Below are positions 7,484-15,988 of a stretch of 17,693 bases of DNA, in pieces. Both the position numbers and the translations under genes were made by a program. Positions within the stretch are counted from its first letter, which is position 1, and each line of letters opens with the position of its first letter. Origin of the DNA: Alphaproteobacteria bacterium. GTDB lineage: Bacteria > Pseudomonadota > Alphaproteobacteria > Micropepsales > Micropepsaceae. The stretch is from positions 1-17,693 of the forward strand of contig CANBZE010000008.1 of the NCBI GenBank assembly GCA_947373775.1, given 5' to 3'. The notes beneath the pieces are model-generated. The model was not told the origin of the DNA. It ran no database searches and was given only the letters and a program-made list of their open reading frames with translations.

Positions 7484-7993
7484 ATGAACCATACAATGGA
7501 GCGACGAATCAGCGGGGGTGCGTTGAAGGGCGAGGCTCTCTTTCGCGAACACGGCAAGCAGGTGGCGGCCTTGTGCTGGCGCGCGCGGCCTGTGTTGGAA
7601 GTCCTGCTGATCACTTCCCTCAATTCCAAGCGCTGGATCCTGCCCAAGGGCTGGCCCGAACCCGAGCTGACCGCAGCGCAAAGCGCCGCCCGCGAAGCCT
7701 TTGAGGAAGCCGGCGTCACCGGCAAGATCAGCGAACAGCCGATCGGCGCCTATCACTATCTGAAGGAAAAGAAGGACGGCAGTGGCCTGCCCTGCAGCGT
7801 GGATGTCTTCACGCTGGCCGTCACAAAACAGTTGTATGACTGGCCCGAGAAAGGCGCCCGCACTCTGGCCTGGATGCCGCTGGACCAGGCCATCACCCAG
7901 ATCGGCGAGTTGGGCTTGCGCCAGGTGCTGAAGGATTTCCGCAAAAGCCATATGCCGCAGAAGCGCAGCCTTCCGGCCAAGCAGCGCGCTTAA
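7484..7993 (+). CDS. NUDIX hydrolase (diphosphoinositol-polyphosphate-hydrolase-like type)
   Basis: Hydrolyses nucleoside or other diphosphate-linked compounds with divalent metal. The 169-residue protein has a NUDIX core with WILPKGWPE (51-59) leading into the box ending REAFEEAGV (70-78), which carries the metal-binding REXXEEXG residues. One deviation is that the canonical E six places after the box glycine is L62; E61 sits one place earlier, as in many alphaproteobacterial homologues of this short type. VLLITSLNSKRWILPKGWP resembles the DIPP/Aps1-like subgroup that acts on diphosphoinositol or Ap6A-like substrates. ATG 7484 is chosen as first in frame after the terminator, and ATG 7496 is possible. 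Neither has a strong ribosome site. Its stop TAA overlaps the stop of the opposing M81 gene. The exact substrate cannot be read from sequence. Confidence 0.87.
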   Translation: MNHTMERRISGGALKGEALFREHGKQVAALCWRARPVLEVLLITSLNSKRWILPKGWPEPELTAAQSAAREAFEEAGVTGKISEQPIGAYHYLKEKKDGSGLPCSVDVFTLAVTKQLYDWPEKGARTLAWMPLDQAITQIGELGLRQVLKDFRKSHMPQKRSLPAKQRA

Positions 7994-9459
7994 TCGTTCA
8001 CCAGGTCCAGGGGATAGAAGGGCCGCGTCACCTTGGTGAAGGGGATGCGCCGCATGTTCACGCAAGTTGGCCCGGGCGTATCGGCAAGGAAAATGCGCGC
8101 CGCGATGGGGGTGTAGGAACACCGGAAATGCGCCGGCGAGCGCACGAACACCAGCGCAGCGCTTTCCGGGTTGAGTCCCACCGACTTGTGAATCCCAAGG
8201 TCCCATTCGAAATGGGCGATGGAGCGCAGGTTGAGACGGATGGACCCGATGGCCAGCACCACCGTCAATCCCATCTCGCCCATCATGCCGTTATAGCCGG
8301 GCCCTTCCAGCAGATAGGTGCCGTCGCTGATCACCTTGACGGTACCGGTCACCGTCAAGGGAGCGCCCAGGCCGGAACGCTTGTGTCCGACATTCAAAGT
8401 CACGACCTTGCCCACTCCGGCCTTGGCAGCCTGGGCCGCCGCTTCGGCATCAGCGATGGTGCAGATGGAAATACGATCGCTGCGGTCGGCGCCCGCCTTC
8501 AGCAGCGCCGCCAGCACGGCCGTGGAATCCCCCGCGCCCCCACCGGACGGTGAATCGCCGGCATCGCTGATCACGGTGACGCCGGGTGATGACAGGCCAA
8601 TGCGGATGGTTTCTTCCAGCGCCATGACATCAGGCTCGAATTCCTTGCGCCGGTCCCAGGCCATTTTTGCCAGCTTGTCGGCCGCCGCTTGCGCCGCCAC
8701 TTTGCTTTCTGCGCACACCAGCGCGGCAAAGCCCAGATCGGGCGTGTCGATCCAGGGCTGCACCGGAAACAGCGAGACATGCAGCACCTCGCCCCGTTCC
8801 TCCATGGCGCGGCCCTCGGCCACGATGTCGGACATGGGCGCAACGCCGGTGCGCGCGGTGTCGGGACTGAACACCATGTGGCGCTTGGACAGCGCCATCA
8901 CCGGCTTCACCTTGCCGTTGATCCAGTCCACCAGCAGCTTCGCAGCACGATAGCCCGTCTCATACATGTCGATATGGGGGAACTCGCGATAGGCGATATA
9001 GGCGACATCCGGCTGGATCATGGCCTGGGTGATGTGGCCATGCAGATCCAGCGACACGGTGATGGGCGTGCCGGGCACCACCGCACGGACGCGGCGCACA
9101 ATCTCTGATTCCGCGTCCGGCTCATCTTCGACAATCATCGCACCATGCAGCGCCAGGAACACACCATCGACGGGACCCGCCGCCTTCAGCCGTTCCTCGA
9201 TCTCGGTCATGAAATGGTCGAAGGCCTTGCGCTCAACTGTCCCAGAGGCCATCGCCATGGTCGCCAGCAGCGGCACCGGCGTGGCGCCTGCCTCTTTGAT
9301 TGCGTCCAGCGCGCCGGGGATTTCCAGCCGTCCGTTTCCGAAGGCGGTCAGCATGGCATCGCCGCGATGCAGATATTGCTCTTCAAACGTCTGCACCGTG
9401 GTGGTGAAGGGCACGAAACTGTTGGTTTCCTGCTTGAACTCGGCAATGGCGATGCGCAT
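7990..9459 (-). CDS. M81-family metallopeptidase (MlrC-like), last gene of peptide-transport operon
   Basis: Member of the M81/MlrC family, named after microcystinase C, which hydrolyses linearised microcystin and related peptides; the substrate here is unknown. The 489-residue protein has IAEFKQETNSF at the N-terminus, LHGAM (104-108), LDLHGHIT (137-144) with likely metal ligands D138 and H140, and PHID (161-164) with H162. The C-terminal domain starts near the glycine-rich DAGDSPSGGGAGDS (299-312). The length is normal for the family. Start is ATG 9459: an AGGAG ribosome site sits 7 nt upstream, overlapping the TAA of the ATPase gene 4 nt away. An upstream in-frame start would read through the end of that ATPase gene. 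The stop falls in a shared TTAA with the NUDIX gene. A divergent paralogue opens the same operon. Confidence 0.9.
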   Translation of the reverse strand: MRIAIAEFKQETNSFVPFTTTVQTFEEQYLHRGDAMLTAFGNGRLEIPGALDAIKEAGATPVPLLATMAMASGTVERKAFDHFMTEIEERLKAAGPVDGVFLALHGAMIVEDEPDAESEIVRRVRAVVPGTPITVSLDLHGHITQAMIQPDVAYIAYREFPHIDMYETGYRAAKLLVDWINGKVKPVMALSKRHMVFSPDTARTGVAPMSDIVAEGRAMEERGEVLHVSLFPVQPWIDTPDLGFAALVCAESKVAAQAAADKLAKMAWDRRKEFEPDVMALEETIRIGLSSPGVTVISDAGDSPSGGGAGDSTAVLAALLKAGADRSDRISICTIADAEAAAQAAKAGVGKVVTLNVGHKRSGLGAPLTVTGTVKVISDGTYLLEGPGYNGMMGEMGLTVVLAIGSIRLNLRSIAHFEWDLGIHKSVGLNPESAALVFVRSPAHFRCSYTPIAARIFLADTPGPTCVNMRRIPFTKVTRPFYPLDLVND

Positions 9460-9463
9460 GGCG

Positions 9464-11062
9464 TTACTCCTGGCTGGATTTGCGGCCGGGAATGGCGGCC
9501 ACCAGCGCCCGGGTATAGTCACTGGAGGGATTGGCGAAGATGTCACGTGTCACGCCGGTTTCCACGATCTTGCCGTGGCGCATCACCATCACCCGGTGAC
9601 AGACCTGGGCCGCCACCCGCATGTCATGGGTAATAAACAGCATGGCCAGGTTCATCTGACGGCGCACATCGTCCAGCAATTGCAGCACCTGGGCTTGAAC
9701 CGTCACATCCAGCGCCGAAACCGGTTCGTCGGCGATCAGCACATCGGGTTTCAACATCAGGGCGCGAGCCAGGCCAATGCGCTGGCGCTGGCCGCCGGAA
9801 AATTCATGCGGCAGGCGGTTCATGGTTTCAGGATTCAGCCCCACCAGCCGCAGGATGTCGGCGGCGCGGGCGCGCGCGTGCTTGGGGTCTTCGCCATAGA
9901 TGCGCGGGCCGATGGTGATGATGTCGCCAACGGTCTGGCGCGGATTGAGCGACGAGAAAGGGTCCTGGAACACCATCTGGATACGCCGGCGCAGGGGCCG
10001 CAGCTCGCCCGGCTTCATGTGTGCGATATCGGCGCCGTCCAGCAATACTTCGCCGGCGTCCGGATCCAGCAGCCGGATGACGCAGCGCGCCAGTGTCGAC
10101 TTGCCGCTGCCGGACTCACCCACGATGCCCAATGTTTCGCCCCGGCTCAGGGTGAGCGAAACATTGTCCACCGCTGTGTTCACCACACCGCGTGAGAAAA
10201 GCCCGCCGCGGCGGAAGCGCTTGGTCAGGCCGACGACTTCGACCAGCGGCCGCACATCGGGCGGCGGCGGCAGCTGGCTTTCCCCGCGCGGCACCGCCGC
10301 GATCAGGGCCCGGGTATAGGAATGGGACGGATTGCCCAGCACATCCCCCACTGTGCCGCTTTCCAGCACACGGCCGTGGCGCATCACGGCGACCTTGTCG
10401 GCCATGTCGGCCACCACACCGAAATCATGGGTGATGAACAACACGCTCATCTCGCGTTCCGTCTGGATTCGTTTGATGAGTTTCAAAATCTGCGCCTGGG
10501 TGGTGACATCCAGGGCGGTGGTCGGTTCGTCCGCGATCAACAGCTGCGGCGACAAGGAAAGCGCCATAGCAATCATCACCCGCTGGCGCTGGCCGCCCGA
10601 CAATTGATGCGGATAGGCTTTCAGCAGCCTGGGCACATCCTTCAGGCCCATCTCGCCGAGGAGCGCACCGGCCTGCTTCAGTGCCTCGGCTTCAGATATC
10701 GCACGATGGGCGCGGATCTGCTCGGTAACCTGACGGCCGATATTCACCACCGGGTTCAGCGCCGCCATCGGATCCTGGAAGATCATGGCGATGTCGCGGC
10801 CACGCCGTTTGCGCATGGCGCCTGGCGATTCCTTGAGCAGGTCCACGCCGTCGAACAGAATCGTGCCGCCCGCCGCCCTCACCCCGCGCGGCAACAGCCC
10901 CATGATGGCGTGCGCGGTCAGCGACTTGCCCGAACCGGATTCGCCCACGATGCAGACGATCTCATTGCGGCCAACCTCCAGGCTGACATCGTCGACCGCC
11001 CTGGCGCGGTCGGCGCCAACCGGCAGCGCCACGGTAAGGCCCTGGATCGAAACCAGCGGCAT
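9464..11062 (-). CDS. Fused dipeptide/oligopeptide ABC transporter ATPase (DppD-DppF type)
   Basis: Energises the importer; two complete ATPase domains lie in one 532-residue chain, as in GsiA or YejF. Domain one (about 1-265) has Walker A GESGSGKS, the Q-loop FQDPMAALNP, the signature LSGGQRQR, Walker B LLIADEPTTALD and the switch H in FITHDFG. Domain two (about 275-532) repeats all of these: GESGSGKST, FQDPFSSLNP, FSGGQRQR, VLIADEPVSALD and FITHDMR. Both sites therefore look catalytically complete. Each half ends with the Dpp/Opp-type NPS-Y-TRAL tail. Start is ATG 11062, overlapping the permease stop by one base (TGATG). An upstream in-frame start would run antiparallel to nothing but through the permease gene and is rejected. 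It is followed after 4 nt by the second M81 gene. Confidence 0.95.
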   Translation of the reverse strand: MPLVSIQGLTVALPVGADRARAVDDVSLEVGRNEIVCIVGESGSGKSLTAHAIMGLLPRGVRAAGGTILFDGVDLLKESPGAMRKRRGRDIAMIFQDPMAALNPVVNIGRQVTEQIRAHRAISEAEALKQAGALLGEMGLKDVPRLLKAYPHQLSGGQRQRVMIAMALSLSPQLLIADEPTTALDVTTQAQILKLIKRIQTEREMSVLFITHDFGVVADMADKVAVMRHGRVLESGTVGDVLGNPSHSYTRALIAAVPRGESQLPPPPDVRPLVEVVGLTKRFRRGGLFSRGVVNTAVDNVSLTLSRGETLGIVGESGSGKSTLARCVIRLLDPDAGEVLLDGADIAHMKPGELRPLRRRIQMVFQDPFSSLNPRQTVGDIITIGPRIYGEDPKHARARAADILRLVGLNPETMNRLPHEFSGGQRQRIGLARALMLKPDVLIADEPVSALDVTVQAQVLQLLDDVRRQMNLAMLFITHDMRVAAQVCHRVMVMRHGKIVETGVTRDIFANPSSDYTRALVAAIPGRKSSQE

Positions 11063-11889
11063 CAGCGCCTCCGCCGGGGATTGAGGGCGTCGTTCAAGCC
11101 ATCGCCGACGAAATTCAACGCCAACACCGTGATCATGATGGAGACGCCGGGCAAGGTCGTGGTCCACCAGGCCACCCACATGGCCGAGCGCGCGCCGCCG
11201 ATCATGCTGCCCCAGCTGAGAAGATTGGGATCGCCCAACCCCAGGAAACTCAGCGCCGATTCCGCCAGGATCGCGTTGCCCACCATCATGGAGCTGACCA
11301 CCACGATAGGCGGCAGGGCATTGGGCAGGATCTGGGTCAGAATGATGCGCGTGTCGCGCATGCCCAGGGTGCGGGCAGCTTCCACAAATTCCCGGTTGCG
11401 CAGCGACAGGAATTCCGCCCGCACCACCCGCGCCACATTGGGCCAGGTGATCAGGGCAATGCCGATGATCGCCGAGGTGAGGCTGGGCTGCAAAAAAGCC
11501 ACCAGCACCATAAGCAGCACGAAGGCGGGAATGATCTGGAAAAACTCGGTCACCCGCATCAGCAAGTCATCCACAAGCCCGCCATAATAGCCGGCCACTG
11601 CCCCAAGCAGGATGCCCACAAAGGCGGAACACAGGGTCGCCGAAATTCCGACCAGCAGCGACACCCGCGCGCCGTAAGCCAGACCTATCATCATGTTGCG
11701 TCCCAGCACGTCACTGCCGGCCGGCAAGCCCGGCGATCCGGGCGGGAGCAGCGGCATGCCGACAATGGCGAACGGCCCGCGCGCGAACAGCAGCGGCGCC
11801 GCCAGCGCGATCAACACGATGGCCGCGAACACGGCAAAGCCCAATAGCGCGGTGGGACGAGAAAAGAAACGGCGTGCAAAATTGATCAT
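11062..11889 (-). CDS. Peptide/nickel-type ABC transporter permease (DppC-like)
   Basis: Inner-membrane subunit forming half of the translocation pore. It has 275 residues with a hydrophobic N-terminal segment (about 14-36, the OppC_N-type segment), a periplasmic loop containing GSDVLGRNMMIGLAYGARVS, and the binding-protein-dependent transport core. The EAA loop reads FVEAARTLGMRD with the downstream LPNALPPIVV, the site that docks to the ATPase, and the C-terminus has SFLGLGDPNLLSWGSMI. The ATG at 11889 overlaps the stop of the upstream permease gene (ATGA), and its TGA overlaps the ATPase start. Most family members begin similarly, so the start is secure. Confidence 0.94.
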   Translation of the reverse strand: MINFARRFFSRPTALLGFAVFAAIVLIALAAPLLFARGPFAIVGMPLLPPGSPGLPAGSDVLGRNMMIGLAYGARVSLLVGISATLCSAFVGILLGAVAGYYGGLVDDLLMRVTEFFQIIPAFVLLMVLVAFLQPSLTSAIIGIALITWPNVARVVRAEFLSLRNREFVEAARTLGMRDTRIILTQILPNALPPIVVVSSMMVGNAILAESALSFLGLGDPNLLSWGSMIGGARSAMWVAWWTTTLPGVSIMITVLALNFVGDGLNDALNPRRRR

Positions 11890-12860
11890 TGCCCCAGCTC
11901 CACCCGCGGGTCGGCAATGGAATAGGCAATGTCGGTCACCAAGTTGAACAGGCTGACCAGCACGGCGGTGACGATGAAAATGCCCAGCAGCAGGGGATTG
12001 TCGCGGCTGGCCACCGCTTCATAGGCAAGTGTTCCGACGCCCGGCCAGCTGAAGACATTTTCCACCAGCACATTGCCGCCCACCAAGATGGACGCCTGCA
12101 GGCCTGCAAAGGTAATCAGCGGGATCAGGGCGTTGCGCAGAATGTGGCGGCGCGCCACCTGGCGTTCGCGGATGCCCTTGGCGCGCGCGGTCTTGACGAA
12201 ATCCTGGTCGGCCACCTCGATCATGGCGGTGCGCGTCAGCCGCGCATAACTGGCCATGAAATAGAGGGCCAAGGTCGTGCCGGGCAGAAGAATATGCAGC
12301 GCCACGTCGCCGATACGCGCCAGGCCCGTATAATCGGCGCCCATGGTCTCGATACCGAAAGGCGGCAGCCATCCCAGCCAGACGGCGAAGACCAGCATCA
12401 TCATCATGCCCAACCAGAATTGCGGCACCGAATAAAAAAACATCGCCAACACCGCGGTGGCGTTGTCGATGGCCGAACCCGGCCGCCGCGCCGCAATGCC
12501 GCCCAGCCAGATGCCACCCGCCGCCGCAACCACCAGCGCGAAGGCATCCAGCAGCAAAGTATTGGGCAGCCGCTCCATGATGATGGTCAGCACCGGCTGG
12601 CTGCGGATATAGGACGTGCCCAGATCGCCATGCCCCACCGCGCTGACATATTTCCACAACTGCACCGGCACCGGCTGGTCCAGCCCATATTCGGCGCGCA
12701 GGCTTTTCATATAGGCTTCGTCGGCATAGCCCGACTGGCCGGCCATCACGGTGGCGACATCGCCCGGCGCCAGGCGGATCAAAAAGAAGCTCAGCAGCAC
12801 CACCGCGATGGCGACCAGCACCGTCTTGACCAGACGCATGGCGATATAGCGCAGCTTCAT
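11886..12860 (-). CDS. Peptide/nickel-type ABC transporter permease (DppB-like)
   Basis: The other pore-forming subunit, 324 residues. The start MKLRYIAMRLVKTVLVAIAV leads into the first membrane helix, then FFLIRLAPGD, the periplasmic region YGLDQPVPVQLWKYVSAV with GDLGTSY, and a core of five helices. The EAA loop is DFVKTARAKGIRERQVARRH followed by ILRNALIPLITFAGLQ. The region VENVFSWPGVGTLAYEAVASRDNP is also characteristic of DppB. Start ATG 12860 overlaps the stop of the binding-protein gene by four bases (ATGA), and its own stop overlaps the next start in the same way. This tight junction supports fixed subunit ratios. Confidence 0.95.
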   Translation of the reverse strand: MKLRYIAMRLVKTVLVAIAVVLLSFFLIRLAPGDVATVMAGQSGYADEAYMKSLRAEYGLDQPVPVQLWKYVSAVGHGDLGTSYIRSQPVLTIIMERLPNTLLLDAFALVVAAAGGIWLGGIAARRPGSAIDNATAVLAMFFYSVPQFWLGMMMMLVFAVWLGWLPPFGIETMGADYTGLARIGDVALHILLPGTTLALYFMASYARLTRTAMIEVADQDFVKTARAKGIRERQVARRHILRNALIPLITFAGLQASILVGGNVLVENVFSWPGVGTLAYEAVASRDNPLLLGIFIVTAVLVSLFNLVTDIAYSIADPRVELGQ

Positions 12861-14434
12861 GCCAGCGTAACCGCGCCCAGGCCGTCGCTGGGACCATTGG
12901 GGCCCATGATGACGTTCTTCAGCCGCTTGTTGTGGAAGTACAGGGGGTAACGCTCAAACAGCCACAGCATGGCGACATCATAAGTGAGAATGTGCTGCAG
13001 CTTGCTGTAGCAGGCCTGCGCTTCCGCCGGATCGACCGCCAGCGCGGCCTGGGCGAACAGCCGGTCCACTTCCGGATTGATATAGCCCTGCAGGTTGGTC
13101 AACGGCACGCCCTTGCGGATATTGGACGACAGATAGAAGCGCGAGGTACCGATAGCCGGATCGCCATATTCGCCATAGGAATTGGAATCGATGTCGAATT
13201 CCCAGTTGCCGCTGCGCCGGCTTTGGGCGGGCCAGTCGACGGCTTCCAGATTGGCGTCCAGCCCCACTTCGGCCAGGCACTGTTTGATGTAATGGCCAAT
13301 GCGGGTCCAGGCGCCGCCGCCGTCCGGGACCAGCATGAGGCCGAAACGGTGCCGCACGCCGCCCGGGCCCGGCTTGCATCCCATCTCGTCCAGCAGGGCG
13401 CGGGCGCGCGCCGGATCATAAGGATATTTGACCAGTGCCTTTTCGTCATAATAAGGCACGGTCGAAGGAATGGGCCCGTGCGCCACCTTCCCCTCGCCGT
13501 AATTGATCGCTTTCACTAGGAATTCGCGGTCCACCGCATGCAGGAAGGCAGCGCGGGCGCGGCGATCACTAAACGGCCAACGCCGCATGTTCGCTTCCAT
13601 GATCATGATTTCGGCTGTGCCGTTATAGGCATCGCTGCGCGTCACGATATTGGGATTGGCCTTGAGCCGCGAAGACACCACCGTGTCGATATCGTCGGCC
13701 ATGGCGATATCCACCGCACCGGTCTCCATCGCCACCAGCCGCTGCTCCGGCGTGGAACAGACGCGGAAATAGATGCCGTCCATGCCGGGCTGGCCGGGCC
13801 GCCAGTAATGATCATTGCGCGCCAGGTGGATATATTCGCCGCGCTTCCATTCGGCGAATTTGAACGGGCCGGTGCCAATGGGCTTCATGTTGTAGGGGTT
13901 GGTGCGGAAGTTGGTGCCTTCATAAATGTGCGCCGGCATCATCGGCGCGTTGGATGCCATGAACGATATCAGGAAGGAGTTGACCGGCTTCTTCAGCTTG
14001 AACTGAATCGTGTAGTCGTCCGGCAGGACGATGCTGGCGATCTGGCCAAAGGCATTGCGGCTGCGCGGATTAACCTGGGGCAGCATGGTGCCGCAGCTGA
14101 AGGCCACATCGCGAGCGGTGAACTTCACGCCATCATGCCAGGTGACGTCATTGCGCAGGTGGAAGGTATAGGTCAGCCCGTCGGGCGACATTTCATAGGC
14201 GCGCGCCAGATTGGGACGCGGCTTGAACTGCCAGTCGAACAGCAGCAGCGCCTCGTTAATATTCCCGCAGATCTCCTGCATGATCCGCGTGTTCAGAAGC
14301 GGATAATTCAGATGCGCCGGTTCGGCGAACATCATGGCATTGATGGAACGGCTGCCTTTGGGGGCGGCCCAGGCCTGCGCTGGAAAGGCCAGCAGGCCGG
14401 CCGCTCCCAGCACAGCCCGGCGATCCACGGTCAT
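12857..14434 (-). CDS. Extracellular solute-binding protein, family 5 (peptide-binding)
   Basis: Periplasmic receptor that captures the substrate and delivers it to the two permeases. The 525-residue length is normal for family 5 (SBP_bac_5). A signal peptide with a twin-arginine-like start (MTVDRRAVLGAAG, cleavage likely after AWA) precedes the domain. The mature part carries the usual landmarks: LARAYEMSPDGLTYTFHLR, WHDGVKFTARDV, PIGTGPFKF, EQRLVAMETGAVDIA and RRARAAFLHAVDREFLVK. The chosen ATG at 14434 overlaps the stop of the first M81 gene (TGATG). A longer in-frame reading begins at 14641, but its extra residues lie in the M81 gene and would place the signal peptide internally. The substrate could be a di- or oligopeptide or another Dpp-type ligand. 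Confidence 0.94.
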   Translation of the reverse strand: MTVDRRAVLGAAGLLAFPAQAWAAPKGSRSINAMMFAEPAHLNYPLLNTRIMQEICGNINEALLLFDWQFKPRPNLARAYEMSPDGLTYTFHLRNDVTWHDGVKFTARDVAFSCGTMLPQVNPRSRNAFGQIASIVLPDDYTIQFKLKKPVNSFLISFMASNAPMMPAHIYEGTNFRTNPYNMKPIGTGPFKFAEWKRGEYIHLARNDHYWRPGQPGMDGIYFRVCSTPEQRLVAMETGAVDIAMADDIDTVVSSRLKANPNIVTRSDAYNGTAEIMIMEANMRRWPFSDRRARAAFLHAVDREFLVKAINYGEGKVAHGPIPSTVPYYDEKALVKYPYDPARARALLDEMGCKPGPGGVRHRFGLMLVPDGGGAWTRIGHYIKQCLAEVGLDANLEAVDWPAQSRRSGNWEFDIDSNSYGEYGDPAIGTSRFYLSSNIRKGVPLTNLQGYINPEVDRLFAQAALAVDPAEAQACYSKLQHILTYDVAMLWLFERYPLYFHNKRLKNVIMGPNGPSDGLGAVTLA

Positions 14435-15942
14435 CAGCCGCCTGCCGACATCTTGTCCAGCGGAAACACCGGACGGCGCAGCCTGGTGTAGGGCAGCCGG
14501 GTGATGTCGGAGGTGCAGGGACCGGAGGTGTTGACGGTAAATTCGCCCACCGCGATCTTGCCCCACACAACGCGGTGACCCACCGCCGCCTTGATGCCGA
14601 TGATGCTGAGTTCTTCGGGATTGATGCCCTGGCTGCGCCATTGACCCAGGTCAAACGGTGGCAGCTTCTTGGTGCTGAGCAGAATGGTCAGGCCGCGATG
14701 GCGCACCACCGCGCACGGCCCCATGCGGATGATCTTGCCCAGCGAACCGACCAGATGGGAATTCTTGTCTTCCAGTTCAAACACCCCGTCGCTGCGGGAA
14801 ATCAATTCCACTTCCAGGGTGACCGGGCCCGGATCCAGCGGACTGCCCTTGCCGCCGATGGGCAAAGTGATCTTGCCGCCGATCGGGACACTCTGCAGCG
14901 CCTGCACACTTTCGGGATCGTTGATGGCGACGCCAGCCTTCTCGATATCGTATTTCAGCAGCGCCCGCATCACATCGGTGCCGTCGCCCGGCGCGCCGCC
15001 GCCGATATTGTCGGACGGCTCGACCAGCAGCAGCGGACCTTTGCCGCCGAACTTGTAATTGCTGTCCTTGAACTCGCGCACCACCGTGTCCAGGTCGTGC
15101 TGTTTGGGAATGCCGTCTTCGCGCAGGTCCCAGGCGATCTGGCCCAGCTCGCGCAACGCTTCCTGCGCTGCCGCCTCGTCACCCTCGGTGATGATGCTGA
15201 ACGCCACACCGGCATACGGCACATCCGAAAAGGCATAGCCGCCGACGATGTTGGCCGCCAGTACGCCGGGCACGGTCTTTTCGATCCGGCGCGCCGCATC
15301 TTCCAGCGCCCGCATGGGCCCATCGCGCGTGCCGGTGCCGGTCGGCGGCCACACGATGGGCGTGACCATCACCAGATGCTTGGGCCGCACACCGCTTTTG
15401 AGATGGCGCGCCAGAAGTTCGCTCGCCAGTACGGCGCTGTCGAATTGATCGGTGTGCGGGCATTCGCGGTAGAAGATCATGCCGTCCGACAGTGCGCCCA
15501 TGCGCGGCGTCAGAGTGCCGTGCAAATCGCCGACGCAATACATGGGCAGCTTTTCCGCGCCGGGCGTAGCGCGGATGCGCGCCATCAACTCGCCTTCGGG
15601 ATCATCGCATTCGCTGGTGACCATGGCGCCGTGCAGCGACAGGTGGATGCCATCCAGCCCTTCGGCCAGCGCCTTTTTCAGCACCGGCTCGACCTCGCTC
15701 CAGAACTGCTCGAACACGGCATGGTCTACCGTGGCGTCAGCGCCGCCGGTGTAGATGGCGCTGGGCACAACCTCCCAGCCTTCGCGCTCAGCGACACTGA
15801 GAAAGCCGTCAATCTGCGAGGCATCGCCCCGCCGGGCGGTGATTTCCTTGCCGCGATGGATGGTGAAGCCCTCCAGACCGGTCCTGCCGCCGGTAAAGGA
15901 ATGGGTTTCGTGGAAAATGCCGGCGACAAAAACCCTGGTCAT
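14434..15942 (-). CDS. M81-family metallopeptidase (MlrC-like), first gene of peptide-transport operon
   Basis: Second M81/MlrC-type protein, 502 residues, opening the six-gene operon. Family landmarks: VAGIFHETHSF at the N-terminus, SLHGAM (102-107), GDLHGTLT (138-145) with D139 and H141 as likely metal ligands, CPHTD (161-165) with H163, and the glycine-rich SDNIGGGAPGDGT (310-322) before the C-terminal domain. No signal peptide is apparent, so it is probably cytoplasmic. Compared with the downstream paralogue it keeps the same metal-site motifs but differs clearly in the N-terminal strand, the glycine-rich loop and much of the C-terminal half, which suggests different substrates. ATG 15942 has an AAAGGGG ribosome site 7 nt upstream. 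Its TGA overlaps the binding-protein start. Confidence 0.9.
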   Translation of the reverse strand: MTRVFVAGIFHETHSFTGGRTGLEGFTIHRGKEITARRGDASQIDGFLSVAEREGWEVVPSAIYTGGADATVDHAVFEQFWSEVEPVLKKALAEGLDGIHLSLHGAMVTSECDDPEGELMARIRATPGAEKLPMYCVGDLHGTLTPRMGALSDGMIFYRECPHTDQFDSAVLASELLARHLKSGVRPKHLVMVTPIVWPPTGTGTRDGPMRALEDAARRIEKTVPGVLAANIVGGYAFSDVPYAGVAFSIITEGDEAAAQEALRELGQIAWDLREDGIPKQHDLDTVVREFKDSNYKFGGKGPLLLVEPSDNIGGGAPGDGTDVMRALLKYDIEKAGVAINDPESVQALQSVPIGGKITLPIGGKGSPLDPGPVTLEVELISRSDGVFELEDKNSHLVGSLGKIIRMGPCAVVRHRGLTILLSTKKLPPFDLGQWRSQGINPEELSIIGIKAAVGHRVVWGKIAVGEFTVNTSGPCTSDITRLPYTRLRRPVFPLDKMSAGG

Positions 15943-15988
15943 GCTGTGCCCCTTTGACCTTCAAACTTTCGGTGGTTTTTCGCTCCCC

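Noticed and set aside
9460..9546. Longer start for the downstream M81 protein at 9546
   Set aside because: It would overlap the end of the ATPase gene by over 80 bp. ATG 9459 has a strong AGGAG site, and the family N-terminus (IAEFKQETNSF) starts there.
14435..14641. Longer start for the solute-binding protein at 14641
   Set aside because: It would bury the signal peptide behind 69 residues read from the M81 gene. ATG 14434 overlaps the M81 stop and puts the signal peptide at the N-terminus.
7990..15942. A microcystin-degradation (mlr) gene cluster
   Set aside because: Only MlrC-like proteins are present. There is no MlrA glutamate-type membrane protease, MlrB beta-lactamase-like enzyme or MlrD transporter, and M81 proteins occur widely in bacteria unrelated to microcystin.
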